From DASPKW01 sp038244055 (GTDB lineage: Bacteria; Planctomycetota; Phycisphaerae; Tepidisphaerales; Tepidisphaeraceae): a stretch of DNA of 28,041 nt. Location: contig JBBRTW010000029.1 of NCBI GenBank assembly GCA_038244055.1, forward strand, positions 1 to 28,041, given 5' to 3'. How positions within the stretch are numbered: the first letter of the stretch is position 1; each line of letters starts with the position of its first letter. A program made the translations under genes and the position numbers. Positions 14,401-23,200 of the stretch are shown one piece after another. The notes under the pieces were generated by a model. It did not search any database and was not told where the DNA came from. It saw nothing but the letters and a program-made list of their open reading frames with translations.

Positions 14401-17400
14401 GTCGTCACGGCGGCGGTGCTTTCCACACCGGCGCGGCCCATCGTGATGTAGGTAGGGCCGGTGTAGGTGTTGTTGGCCTTGATGTCGAAAGCGCTGCCGG
14501 TGGTCGAGCCGTTGGGATTGCCGCGATAGGTGACGGTGGTCGCGCCGGATGTGCCATCGGCGAGAACCGAGCCGATGATATTGGCAAGGGAGGGCTTGTT
14601 GCTGATGAAGACCAGTTCCCTGCCCGCGCCGGGAACGATCGTTCCGCCGGTAATGCTGCTGGCCGCGCTGACCCCACTGCCGAAAAGGATGCCGCCGGTG
14701 GTGACGGTATTGGTTCCGGCCAATGTCAGTGTGAACGCGCCGGTATTGAGGCGAATGGAGTTGACGGTCGAGTCGGATGTGGCGGTGAACGATGCGGTGA
14801 TATCGGCATTGCCGGAGAAGGTGGCAGCGCTGCTGGCGGCGGTGTAGAGGGTTGCGGCGGATGGGCCGGCGATCGATGCGGGGACGATGTTGCCGGGGCT
14901 GTCGGTGCTGTGAGCGGCCCAGTCATTGCCGCCGACGGTGGCGTAGGCAGTGCCGCTGGCGGAGGTGACGAGCGTGCCGGCGGGGCCTGGATTGGCAACG
15001 ACAACGCCGTTGCTCGCGTTTTGGATTCCGGCCGAGGGCGTGATATCCAGAGTGCCGGCGATATTTCTGGACAGGGCGCCGAGGTTGAGCAACATGGTCC
15101 CGCTGGCACCGGCATTCAATGCGACGGCCGAAGCCCCGGCATCGACCAGTGTGCTGGCGAAGGTCTGGCCATTGAGGCCCGCGGGGGCTCCGCCGAGGGC
15201 GAGGGCGCCGCCGCCGACCAGATTGTTGGCCGCGCCGCCGAGATTGAGCGCCGCGGTCGGGCTGAAAAAGTTGGTTGTGGGAACACCGACCGCGGTGAAG
15301 TCGAGATTCAAGGTGGCCAGGGTAGAGGGCGATGAAGTCATTCCATTCAAGCCCTGATTGACGGTCACGGTGGCGACCGAAGCCACGGTAGCGCCCAGGT
15401 TGAGCGTGCCGGGACCCTGTTTGAGGAAGGCGGTTCCGGTGAGCGTTCCGTTAATGATCGAACCGGCGTACTGGGTGAAGTTGGCGGGGTTTTGCGTGGT
15501 GGCGCCGAGGTTGAATATGCCTGCGCCGGAGATGGGCGTGCTGTTGAGATTGGTCGTCGTGGCAATAACGATGGTGCCCGCGCTATTGACCAGGCCGGCC
15601 AGATTGACATTACCGGTGAGGCTGAGAACGCCTGCGCCAGCCTTGGTCAAGGTGCCGTTTTGCAGGTTGGTGGTGATGGCCAGATCGATAGCGGCGGCGG
15701 TGCTGTCGCCGACGGTAAAGGTTCGATTGCCGGCCAGCAAATCGATGGCCGAGGTTCCGGAGCCGGTGATGGCCGCGCCGTTGGGGTTGTTGGTGGCGCT
15801 GAAGGTGGCAGCGCCATTGAGCTTGATCTGGCCGGCGGCACCCAGCGCGAGTGTGGCCGCGGTGCCCGCGGTGCCGCCGCCGAGGGTGAGCGAGGACATG
15901 GTCTGGGTGATGGCGCTGGTGTCGAGGGTTCCGGCCGTAACGGTGGTTGGGCCGGTGTAAGAGGCGATGTTGGTCAACGTAAGGATACCCGCACCGTTCT
16001 TGGTCAGCCCGAGGGTGTTGCCAGCGGGATTGTCGCGGACGACGCCGCCGAAGCTGGCGTTGGTCGCGAGGTTGATCGTCAGGACCGAGTTGGTGCCCAC
16101 GGCGTTTTGCACGAAGGCACTATTGTTGACCGCATCGACCGAGGACAGGCCGGAAATGGACTGGGTTGCGCCAGCGATTTGAAGGGTGCCAGTGCTGAGA
16201 GCGCTAAAGCCGACGGAGCTGGCGAAGTTGGTCGCGGCGTTGAGTTCAAGCGTGCCGGCGCTGAGGGTGGTAGGGCCGGTGTAGGTGACTTTGGAGCCGA
16301 TCAGGGTTTGCTTGCCCGAACCGGTCTTGATGATGCTGAGCGTGCCGGGCACGGCGGCGGCGTTGGTGTTGTAATTGCGCAGGTAGCCCGCGAATGAGAA
16401 ATCGGCCGAGTTGTTGATCGTCAGGACCGAGTTGAGCGAGAACGCTTCGGTTTGCGAGTTCTCGACCACGCCGGCATCGGCGGTGGGTTCATTGAGGCCG
16501 GCCACCACCTGGTTGTTGCCGAACAATTTGAGGTAGGCGTGGTTGGCGCTGGTGGTATTAATAAAATTGATCACCGTTGCGGCGCTGAATTGCTGGCCGA
16601 TGGTGCCGGCCGTCGCGACCGTGCCGACTTCGACGATCGCGCCGTTGACGCCGGCGGCATCGAATGCGAAATATCCGGGGATGGCGATAGCGCCGCCGGT
16701 TTTTGCGAGAGTCAGAACGCCGCTGCCGGACCCCAGCACGGTTGTGCCGCCGGTGTAAGTGTTGCTGGCCGAACCGGTCAGAGCCCACAGGCTATTGCCG
16801 CTCTTGGACAGGGCCACTTTACCGCCGCCAACACCATCGGAGATGACACCTGTGATGGCGCTGTTGGCGGTATTGGCCACGCCTCCGAGCATCAGCGTAT
16901 CGGTGTTGCCGGCGGTCGCCGTGCCCGTGACGTTTCCCGCAGTCAGCCAGACGTTGGTGTTGGGGGCGACGGCTAGCGTGGAGGTTCCGCCGGTGGTTGA
17001 ATTGAGCGTCACGTTGCCGACATTGAGCGTGTAGCTATGGGTGGAGCCCTGTGCGTTGAGCGTATTGCCCGCGCCGATGCTCAGGCTCGGGAAAGCCAGC
17101 GTCTTGCCGGTGCCGCCCGTCGACACCTGGTAATCGGCGTTAATAGTGGCCGTGCCGTTGACGATCAGCGGGTTGTTGTAAGTCAGAGTTTGCGCGTTGG
17201 CGGTGCCGTCGCCGTTGGCGCGGAGATTGAGCGTGCCGGCGGTGAGGGTCACAGTGCCCGTGCCCAGGCTATTTTTCGCGACGTTGACGTTGCCAACGTT
17301 ATTCGTGGTATCGGTGATGGTGAGCGCGCCGGTGCCAGTAGAATTCAGGATTAGTCCGCCGCCGAACGTGTTGGCGCCGCTGAGGACTGTTGAGCCCGTA

Positions 17401-19955
17401 CTAGAATTGACGATCGTCAGCGAAGTGGCCGGGCCGCTGATCGCACCGGAAACAGTCAGGGAACTGGCGGAGCTATTGGTCCAGGTCTGGCTTGCCCCAA
17501 GGACGATGGGGGCGGAAATGCTGTGCGCCGCAGCGCCGGCGCTGATGAGGATGCCGGTGGCCGGGGTGGCGGGACTGATCGTCAGAATGCCGCCGCCGCC
17601 AGCGATACTTGTGGCGGAGGTCGCGGTCGCATCGACAGTCAGGGTTCGAATGGTGAAGTTCTGTCCGAGTGTGGTGGCGAGATTGGTGGCGCCGCCCGCG
17701 ACGAAGTGAACATCGGTGCCCGCGGCGGGCAAGGCATGGGCCATGACCAAGCCGTCTGGATCCGAGGCGAAGTTGGTATCGAGCGCAGCGCCGTTGCCGA
17801 ACGAGCTCCACAGTGTATTCACGGAACCCTTGAAATAGGCCGTCGCCGGCGCGGCGACGCCGCTTGCGGTTCCAGTTAGCGTCACGGCCCCCGCGGTGAC
17901 GTTCATCGACAGTTGGTATCCACCCCAGCTTCCGGTTGTGGTGTCGAGGCTGATTACCCCTCCGGTGGTCAGGTCCGTGGTTGGCGAGGTCACGAGCGTT
18001 CGCAGGCCGCCGTCGTAGCCGTTGAGGATACTGAGAACGACCCTGGCTCCGCCGGGATTGATGGTGGCCTGGGTGCCGGTGGTCAGGACAATGCGATCCG
18101 AAGTGACCGCGCCGGCCTCGAAATTCAGGATGGCCGGGTCGGTCGCATTGCCGATGACCAGGGCGGGGGTGGCGGGGGTGAGGGTGTTGATGGTCAGTGT
18201 GTTCAATGTGCCATCGACAGTTGACAACACGCCGGCGCTGGTGGCCGGGCCGCCCGCGATCGTGACCACCGGCGATCCGGTGACGCCGAGATTCGCGTTT
18301 CCCTTGACCAGAAAGACGCCGCCGAATGTGGAGCCGGCGTTGGCGGTGATGGGAGCGCCGTTGATCGTGCCGCCATTGAGCTGGAATGTGCCCGAAGCCG
18401 CGCCGCCGTTGATGGTGATGGCCGATGCATCGGCGATCTTGCCGCCGGTGTCGAGGGAGAGGATGCCGGCGTCGATGGTGGTTGGGCCGGTGTAAGTGTT
18501 GGGCCCTGCGAGGACCAGCGTGTTGGTGCTGGTACTGCCGAGAATCAGTCCAAAGCCGCTGCCGCCATCGCCAATCGCGCCGGAGAAGATGATATTACCC
18601 GGAGAATTCTGTGTGATGGTCCTCGTCCCCGTCAGGGTAACGGGCCCGTTGAAAGTCAGGGTAGTGGTCGAGCCGAGGATAAAATTCGTATCGGCGGTGA
18701 GATGAACCGCGTTGCCGATGATGTTTGGCGCGCTGGTCGAGGGGCGCATCTTTCCGCCATCGAGATAGAGGATGCCCGTTCCAAACGGGCCGCTGACCAG
18801 ATCGCCGGTTGTGGCCGAGCCGACGGAGTTGCTGTTGACGACGGTGGTGGTGAATGCGGTGGGGGAGGTCGCCGTCAGATGAGTGCCGCCTGTATAGGTG
18901 TTCTGCGCGACCGGGACGTAGATCGTGGTGCCCGAGCCAGTGATGTTGAGCGCTCCCGCCCCCGGCGCGAGATCCTTGATCACGCCGCCGACGTTGAAGT
19001 TTCCGGCCGTGGCATTGTTGTTGAACGTCGCGCCATTAGCGCCGATCAGAATCTGCCGGCTGGCACTCATGTTGAACGCCGTATTCTCCTGAAGCGTTCC
19101 ACCATCGATCGTCACGGGCGCGGTGACAGCGCCGAGGTTGGACTCGGCAGTGATGATCACCGTGCCGGCGGTGATGGTGGTGCCGCCGGTGTAGACGTTG
19201 ACGCCGGAGAGCGTCAGCGCGGACGTGGCGCTGTTCTGGATCACCTGGGTGACGTTGGTGCCGATCACGGAACTGATCGTGACGCCGCCCGTGCCCGTGC
19301 CCGAATTGGTGACGGTTCCCACATGATTCAGACTGGCGGTGGAAATGGTAATGCCCGGCGAGGTCGATCCGTTGTTATTGAGGATCAGATTCGATGTGCC
19401 GGTGATTCCGCCGCTGAGGGTGAGCAAGCCATTGCCGGAATTCTGGATGGTCGTGGTGGGGGAGCCGAGGGTGAGCGGGGTGCCGATGATGTTGGACGAA
19501 TTGACCAGGGAACTGACGAAAATCCCGGAATTGACGCCGGTGCCGTCCCCGAGCGCGATCGCGCCTCCGCCGGCGAGGGTCAGCGACATGTCGTAATCGA
19601 TGTTGATGCTGTTGGCGGTCTGCAGGGTATCGACCGTCACGGTGCCGGAAGTTCCGGTGAATCCCGCGCAGAAGTGAAGGTCATTGATACTGAGCGTGGG
19701 AACCTGGAAAGTCCCCGCATTCGCGCCCAGTGGATCGGTGTTCCAGAAGGCATCGACTCCCCATGTCCCGGTGGCCGGCCCTGAACCCGGGTTGATTCCA
19801 TCGGTATCCCAATAGAGATTGTTGGCCGCTCTCGTGAATGGCGTTGCCATCATTCCGATTACCGCCAGGAACGCGAGCGATTTGCACGCGCCCCGGGCAA
19901 TGGTCCTGCGAATTCGATTGATACCCCGACCGCGGTTCATATTGCGATGCATCAT
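11487..19955 (-). CDS. Giant autotransporter-associated beta-strand (PATR) repeat protein with dockerin-like pair and PEP-CTERM
   Basis: About 2822 aa, exported. Order: Arg-rich N-terminus and signal peptide (about 21-44, SLAFLAVIGMMATPF, cleavage near TRA/ANN); a family-typical opening NNLYWDTDG; more than 2600 residues of Gly/Thr/Ser/Asn-rich beta-solenoid sequence; a dockerin-like pair (about 2708-2767) using VGLNDLLRLANHYG and VGLNDLLQLANNYG; and a C-terminal PEP-CTERM signal (VPEP, hydrophobic helix, RRNRK). I count about 12 PATR motifs of the type LSGANTYTGPTAVNGGTL. Near the end are repeats like ITSPGSNFTSAPTIAFTGG. There is no C-terminal beta-barrel, so it is not a classical autotransporter; PEP-CTERM proteins are processed by exosortase and linked to exopolysaccharide. 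I chose the ATG at 19955 because GGAG lies 5 bases upstream; the ATG at 19982 has none. Confidence 0.9.
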   Translation of the reverse strand: MMHRNMNRGRGINRIRRTIARGACKSLAFLAVIGMMATPFTRAANNLYWDTDGINPGSGPATGTWGVDAFWNTDPLGANAGTFQVPTLSINDLHFCAGFTGTSGTVTVDTLQTANSINIDYDMSLTLAGGGAIALGDGTGVNSGIFVSSLVNSSNIIGTPLTLGSPTTTIQNSGNGLLTLSGGITGTSNLILNNNGSTSPGITISTASLNHVGTVTNSGTGTGGVTISSVIGTNVTQVIQNSATSALTLSGVNVYTGGTTITAGTVIITAESNLGAVTAPVTIDGGTLQENTAFNMSASRQILIGANGATFNNNATAGNFNVGGVIKDLAPGAGALNITGSGTTIYVPVAQNTYTGGTHLTATSPTAFTTTVVNSNSVGSATTGDLVSGPFGTGILYLDGGKMRPSTSAPNIIGNAVHLTADTNFILGSTTTLTFNGPVTLTGTRTITQNSPGNIIFSGAIGDGGSGFGLILGSTSTNTLVLAGPNTYTGPTTIDAGILSLDTGGKIADASAITINGGAASGTFQLNGGTINGAPITANAGSTFGGVFLVKGNANLGVTGSPVVTIAGGPATSAGVLSTVDGTLNTLTINTLTPATPALVIGNATDPAILNFEAGAVTSDRIVLTTGTQATINPGGARVVLSILNGYDGGLRTLVTSPTTDLTTGGVISLDTTTGSWGGYQLSMNVTAGAVTLTGTASGVAAPATAYFKGSVNTLWSSFGNGAALDTNFASDPDGLVMAHALPAAGTDVHFVAGGATNLATTLGQNFTIRTLTVDATATSATSIAGGGGILTISPATPATGILISAGAAAHSISAPIVLGASQTWTNSSASSLTVSGAISGPATSLTIVNSSTGSTVLSGANTFGGGLILNSTGTGALTITDTTNNVGNVNVAKNSLGTGTVTLTAGTLNLRANGDGTANAQTLTYNNPLIVNGTATINADYQVSTGGTGKTLAFPSLSIGAGNTLNAQGSTHSYTLNVGNVTLNSTTGGTSTLAVAPNTNVWLTAGNVTGTATAGNTDTLMLGGVANTANSAITGVISDGVGGGKVALSKSGNSLWALTGSASNTYTGGTTVLGSGSGVLTLAKTGGAIAIPGYFAFDAAGVNGAIVEVGTVATAGTIGQQFSAATVINFINTTSANHAYLKLFGNNQVVAGLNEPTADAGVVENSQTEAFSLNSVLTINNSADFSFAGYLRNYNTNAAAVPGTLSIIKTGSGKQTLIGSKVTYTGPTTLSAGTLELNAATNFASSVGFSALSTGTLQIAGATQSISGLSSVDAVNNSAFVQNAVGTNSVLTINLATNASFGGVVRDNPAGNTLGLTKNGAGILTLTNIASYTGPTTVTAGTLDTSAITQTMSSLTLGGGTAGTAATLALGAAGQIKLNGAATFSATNNPNGAAITGSGTSAIDLLAGNRTFTVGDSTAAAIDLAITTNLQNGTLTKAGAGVLSLTGNVNLAGLVNSAGTIVIATTTNLNSTPISGAGIFNLGATTQNPANFTQYAGSIINGTLTGTAFLKQGPGTLNLGATVASVATVTVNQGLNGMTSSPSTLATLNLDFTAVGVPTTNFFSPTAALNLGGAANNLVGGGALALGGAPAGLNGQTFASTLVDAGASAVALNAGASGTMLLNLGALSRNIAGTLDITPSAGIQNASNGVVVANPGPAGTLVTSASGTAYATVGGNDWAAHSTDSPGNIVPASIAGPSAATLYTAASSAATFSGNADITASFTATSDSTVNSIRLNTGAFTLTLAGTNTVTTGGILFGSGVSAASSITGGTIVPGAGRELVFISNKPSLANIIGSVLADGTSGATTVTYRGNPNGSTTGSAFDIKANNTYTGPTYITMGRAGVESTAAVTTPFGIGPDAIVYVDGNNDGQLFLKQGGVVANPLVIIGNGFNLAGVRSGAIRLDSTASITPTLTGTITLLGDATIGNNAAANAGSALISGNIGTSNVAGSTSFKLTKALTGVLKLTGVNSQTATAITGGVLNINDDAALGATAAPLAIGTATLQAGLSNIVINAARPITITGTSTIDVGANDMTIPAVISGTGNLIKIGAGKLTLSAANPFTGTFGVSGSPTNGTVLATDPLALGATAIFTAAGSSAPLIQLHIDGPGSNGVIAMPIGMSGNSAVTTTIDVANNGGGNTNNVIQLNGIPTAGYGGSGCTLNVTGSNGYSLSIAGFIHSGGNGGTQIYNPTTASLTIGSLTPGPAQAIGITDTFVLDGTNANNAVTGVIGGLANAAVSTVTKSNTSTWTLSGANTYTGPTAVNGGTLKLGNAAALGGITRTSATADNGTTVAPAAALDLGGQNNINEVIRINGAGLGGNGALINSGAPASIGAAAGSSIASITGASTGVSAGAVIAITSGGGAGATATAQLGLSSASFTINSGTTVYSAAPSVAFSGGGGGAASATAILTGGLVTGITITSPGSNFTSAPTIAFTGGTVATAGTNPTGTGNAANFVLSMVTITNPGSGFTGSPTVSLTSATSSATLTGSLAGVVMTGDSTIGGTGNITLNGILSETGGARTLTKVGINTLALANTNTYTGATLVDAGRLTVSGSIAASSGVTVANTATFEAAATQTVKSLIVNDGGSAEVSGAALKVLTVNALSITGPTGNLNLHKNAMVVDYTGTSPLTDPTPTGIRAAILSAYNGGDWLGKGIGSNEIAASIGSSKRLAVGYVEASDLLGPTGGTWNLGQSVTTPVDGTAVLVRTTLAGDADLSGDVGLNDLLRLANHYGLATAPATSWYDGDFDYSGDVGLNDLLQLANNYGQAMPSSAIPSSSPQFAADMQLAFELAGQGVTSVPEPTGLGLAALAAAAALLRRNRKPE

Positions 19956-20264
19956 CTCAACTCCATCTCCAATCCGCCCCATTCGAAGAAATCACAAACC
20001 AATCGCTATGACAGAAGCGCATTTCGAATATAGCAGAGGCATCCGCCGAAGGGTTCTGGAATGCGGCGCGGTCGCGGCGAATCACCCGCGTCGGGGGCGA
20101 TTTGTCGATCGCCGTGGGCTCAACTGTTGAATTCCGTCACGCGACTACGACAGTTTCGCGCCCGCACATGAGAGGAACACTCGACGATGTACCGATCTGA
20201 TACTTGCCTGTCACGCTACCGGCCACCGGACAACGCACCCTTCAAGAACGAGTAGTTTGGGGCG
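19956..20264. other. Divergent intergenic region between the PATR protein and the propeller protein
   Basis: 309 bases that must hold both promoters. The only structures I see are a small hairpin GGCGAT/ATCGCC (20096-20113) and the GGAG ribosome-binding site of the PATR gene. Possible -10 boxes (TATATT on the minus strand near 20030, GATACT on the plus strand near 20200) lack good partners. Confidence 0.4.
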
Positions 20265-23200
20265 ATGACCAGACCGAATCTTGACACACAAACGGCGGCC
20301 GGGACGACGATCAATATCACGACAACTTCTCGGGGAGGATGGCGCGGGAGATGGCGCGTTATCGTCGCGGCAATCGCGATATTGCTGGGTGCTTCATGCG
20401 CCGCTCAGGCAACTGAGACTGAAAACCAGGTGCTCCGCATTCTTCCCGCGCCGGGCAAAATGGCGATCGATGGGAAGTTCGATGAATGGGACCTGTCGGG
20501 TGGGATTTTCGCGTGCGGAGATGCCGAAAGGCTGCGCGAGCAATATGGGGTCTGGTTTCATGCGATGTACGATTCGGAAAACCTGTATCTGCTGGCGCGC
20601 TGGCTGGACCCGACGCCGCTGAACAACGATCAATCGAGCAAGGGCGGGCATGGGTTCGCGGGGGATTGCCTGCAGGTTCGGCTCATCAGCAATTACAAGA
20701 CGCCGCACGAGGTGATTACCTGGCTGACCTGCTGGCGCGATCGCGATGGGATCGGGATTGTCGAGCGCGTGTCGCCGAGCGAGCGCGATGCGAAGCGGCC
20801 GGGCGTGCGACTGCCGAACCTGGAGAATGCGCTGCGCGATGGAGCGCAGCAGGCGTTTGCGGTGAATGGGGACAAAAAGGGGTATGTGCAGGAATTGGCG
20901 ATTCCGTGGAAGATGATTTTTGAGGATGGCAAAGCGCCGGAAGCGGGAACGCAGGTGAGGGTGGCGCTGGAGCCGAATTTCACAACCGATTCGTTTGGGC
21001 GGCTGACGATCAAGGATCTGTTTCGCGCGGGAGCGAAGCCGGATCGGGTTTTCACATTTCGCTCGTACGATGGGTGGGGCGAGGGCGTCATCGAGAAGGC
21101 GGGGAAGGTGACTCCAGCGCCGCTGCGCCTGGCGGATGAGCGGGAGCTGAGCGTGAGCATGGCGGGCGGCCGGCCGGTGGTCGACTGGAGTCCGCTTATG
21201 CAGGCGCGGGAGATCCCGGGGTTCAAGCCGATCGCGTTTGAAATGCCGTTTGATGGGCACGTTTCGCTCAACCTGCGCGATAAGGAGGGGACGGTGGTGC
21301 GGCAGCTTTTGACGGATCATCCGTTTTCAAAAGGCCGGCACGAGGTGAAATGGGATGGACTGCCGACGCCGCACTTCCGCACGCCGGGCCAGCCGCTGCC
21401 GGCGGGGGAATATTCCTGGGAGGCGATCGCGCATCCGAGGCTGGGACTGACGCTCCGGGCATGGGTGGCATCATCGGGCGTTCCATGGCGGGCCGGCCCG
21501 GGAACGGGGTGGGGAGGCGATCATGCGCCGCCGACTTCGGTGGCGACCGATGGTGAGAAGATTTACCTCGGCTGGGGCGAGGCGGAGGCAGGCAAGGCGG
21601 TGATCGCGGTGGACGGGGCCGGCAAGATGCTCTGGAGCATCGGCAGCGGGACAGGCAGCTCGGTGGATGTTCTGGCGGCCGGGTCGGGCAGCGTCTATGG
21701 GCTGGGGCGCGGGGGCACATGGTTCCGCGGGCATGAGATTTTCCGACTACGCGCCAGCGATGGCGTATTCGAGACGTGGCAGGGGCGCGATGGCGCATCG
21801 CAGGCGATTCCGCAGCTTTGGGAGGGCCGGACGGATGCGGCGGCGATGCCGGTGCATGCGGATGGGATGGATGTAATGGGCGATGCGCTCTATCTCACAT
21901 TCAGCGATCTGTCGTTCAACGAGCAGGATGTGAAGGATTGGAAGGAATTCGGCGCGCGTCTTCTCGAAGGCGGGCCGGTGGGCGAGCGGTTGCTTGGCGG
22001 ACTGGAACCGGCGCAGCGCAAGCGTCTGGTGGATCTGGTGGCCGGGAAGATCAGCGAAGAAAAGTTCATGCAGGGTGATCCGAAGCAGCGGGCCGATCGC
22101 GCGCTGATCGGCGGGCTGAACGCGCTTCTTTCCAGCGGCGAGCTCGCGCCCGAGGCGACCCCCCTGCTCGCCGGCGATCGGGCGCGGACGAATCGGCGGC
22201 TGATCGAGAAACAGTTCGGTGCGGCCCTGCTTAAGCGCAAGTCGGAGTTCCTGGCCATCTGCGATGCCAAATCGGGGAAGGTGCGCAAGCTGATCGATGT
22301 GCCGATGCCGAAGACAGTCCGGGCGGTCAATGCGAAACTGGTTTATGTCATTTCCGGCGGCACGAATGTGCTGGCGGTGGATTTGAAGACCGGGAAGACT
22401 TCGCCCGTCATCGCGGGCCTGGAGAAGGCGACCAGCATCGCGGTCGATAGCGCGGGGAAGATTTATGTGGGCGTGGGCGCGCCGGATCATCAGGTGAAGG
22501 TATTCACGGCGGAGGGGAAGCCGGCGGGGAACATCGGGCAAAAGGGCGGTCGGGCATTGCTGGGGCCTTGGCATGGCGATGGGCTGCTGGCGATCAACTC
22601 TCTGATGATCGACAAGCAAAATCGTCTGTGGGCGGCCGAGTCCGATTCATTTCCCAAGCGGATCAGCGTGTGGGATGTATCGAGCGGCAAACAGGCCGAT
22701 GAGTTCTTCGGCGCGACTCACTACGGCGCCAGCGGCGGGGCGATCGATCCGCTGGATCCGAATGTCATGGTCGGGGTCGGCTGCGAATGGCGCTTCGATC
22801 CGAAGACACAGACCAACCGCTGCACGGGTGTTTTCGACCGGGCGCATCACGGTTACGCGGTGTTCTGCACGCCGGCCAACGGCAAGCTGTATGTGGCGGT
22901 CAACTTCGAGGTCGAGCATTACCGGAGCGGCATCCGCATCTTCGAGCGCCTTGGCGAAGGTGACTATCGCCTGCGCGCGGAAATTCGCCCGGATTTTGCC
23001 GCCAGGACGACCACGATCTGGTCCGATGCCAACGATGATGGAATCAAGGACGCAGGCGAGATGGTGACGGTCCCGGCGATCTGGGGAATCCATGGAGCCA
23101 ACTGCTGGTCGATGAATCTCAACCCGCACGATTTCACGGTATTTCCCGTCGTCAGCGAGGGCGCGACGAAGAAGTATTACCAGCTCAAGCGGGCCGGTTT

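Noticed and set aside
11487..19955. Classical type V autotransporter
   Set aside because: PATR repeats are present, but the C-terminus is dockerin-like plus PEP-CTERM and contains no beta-barrel domain.
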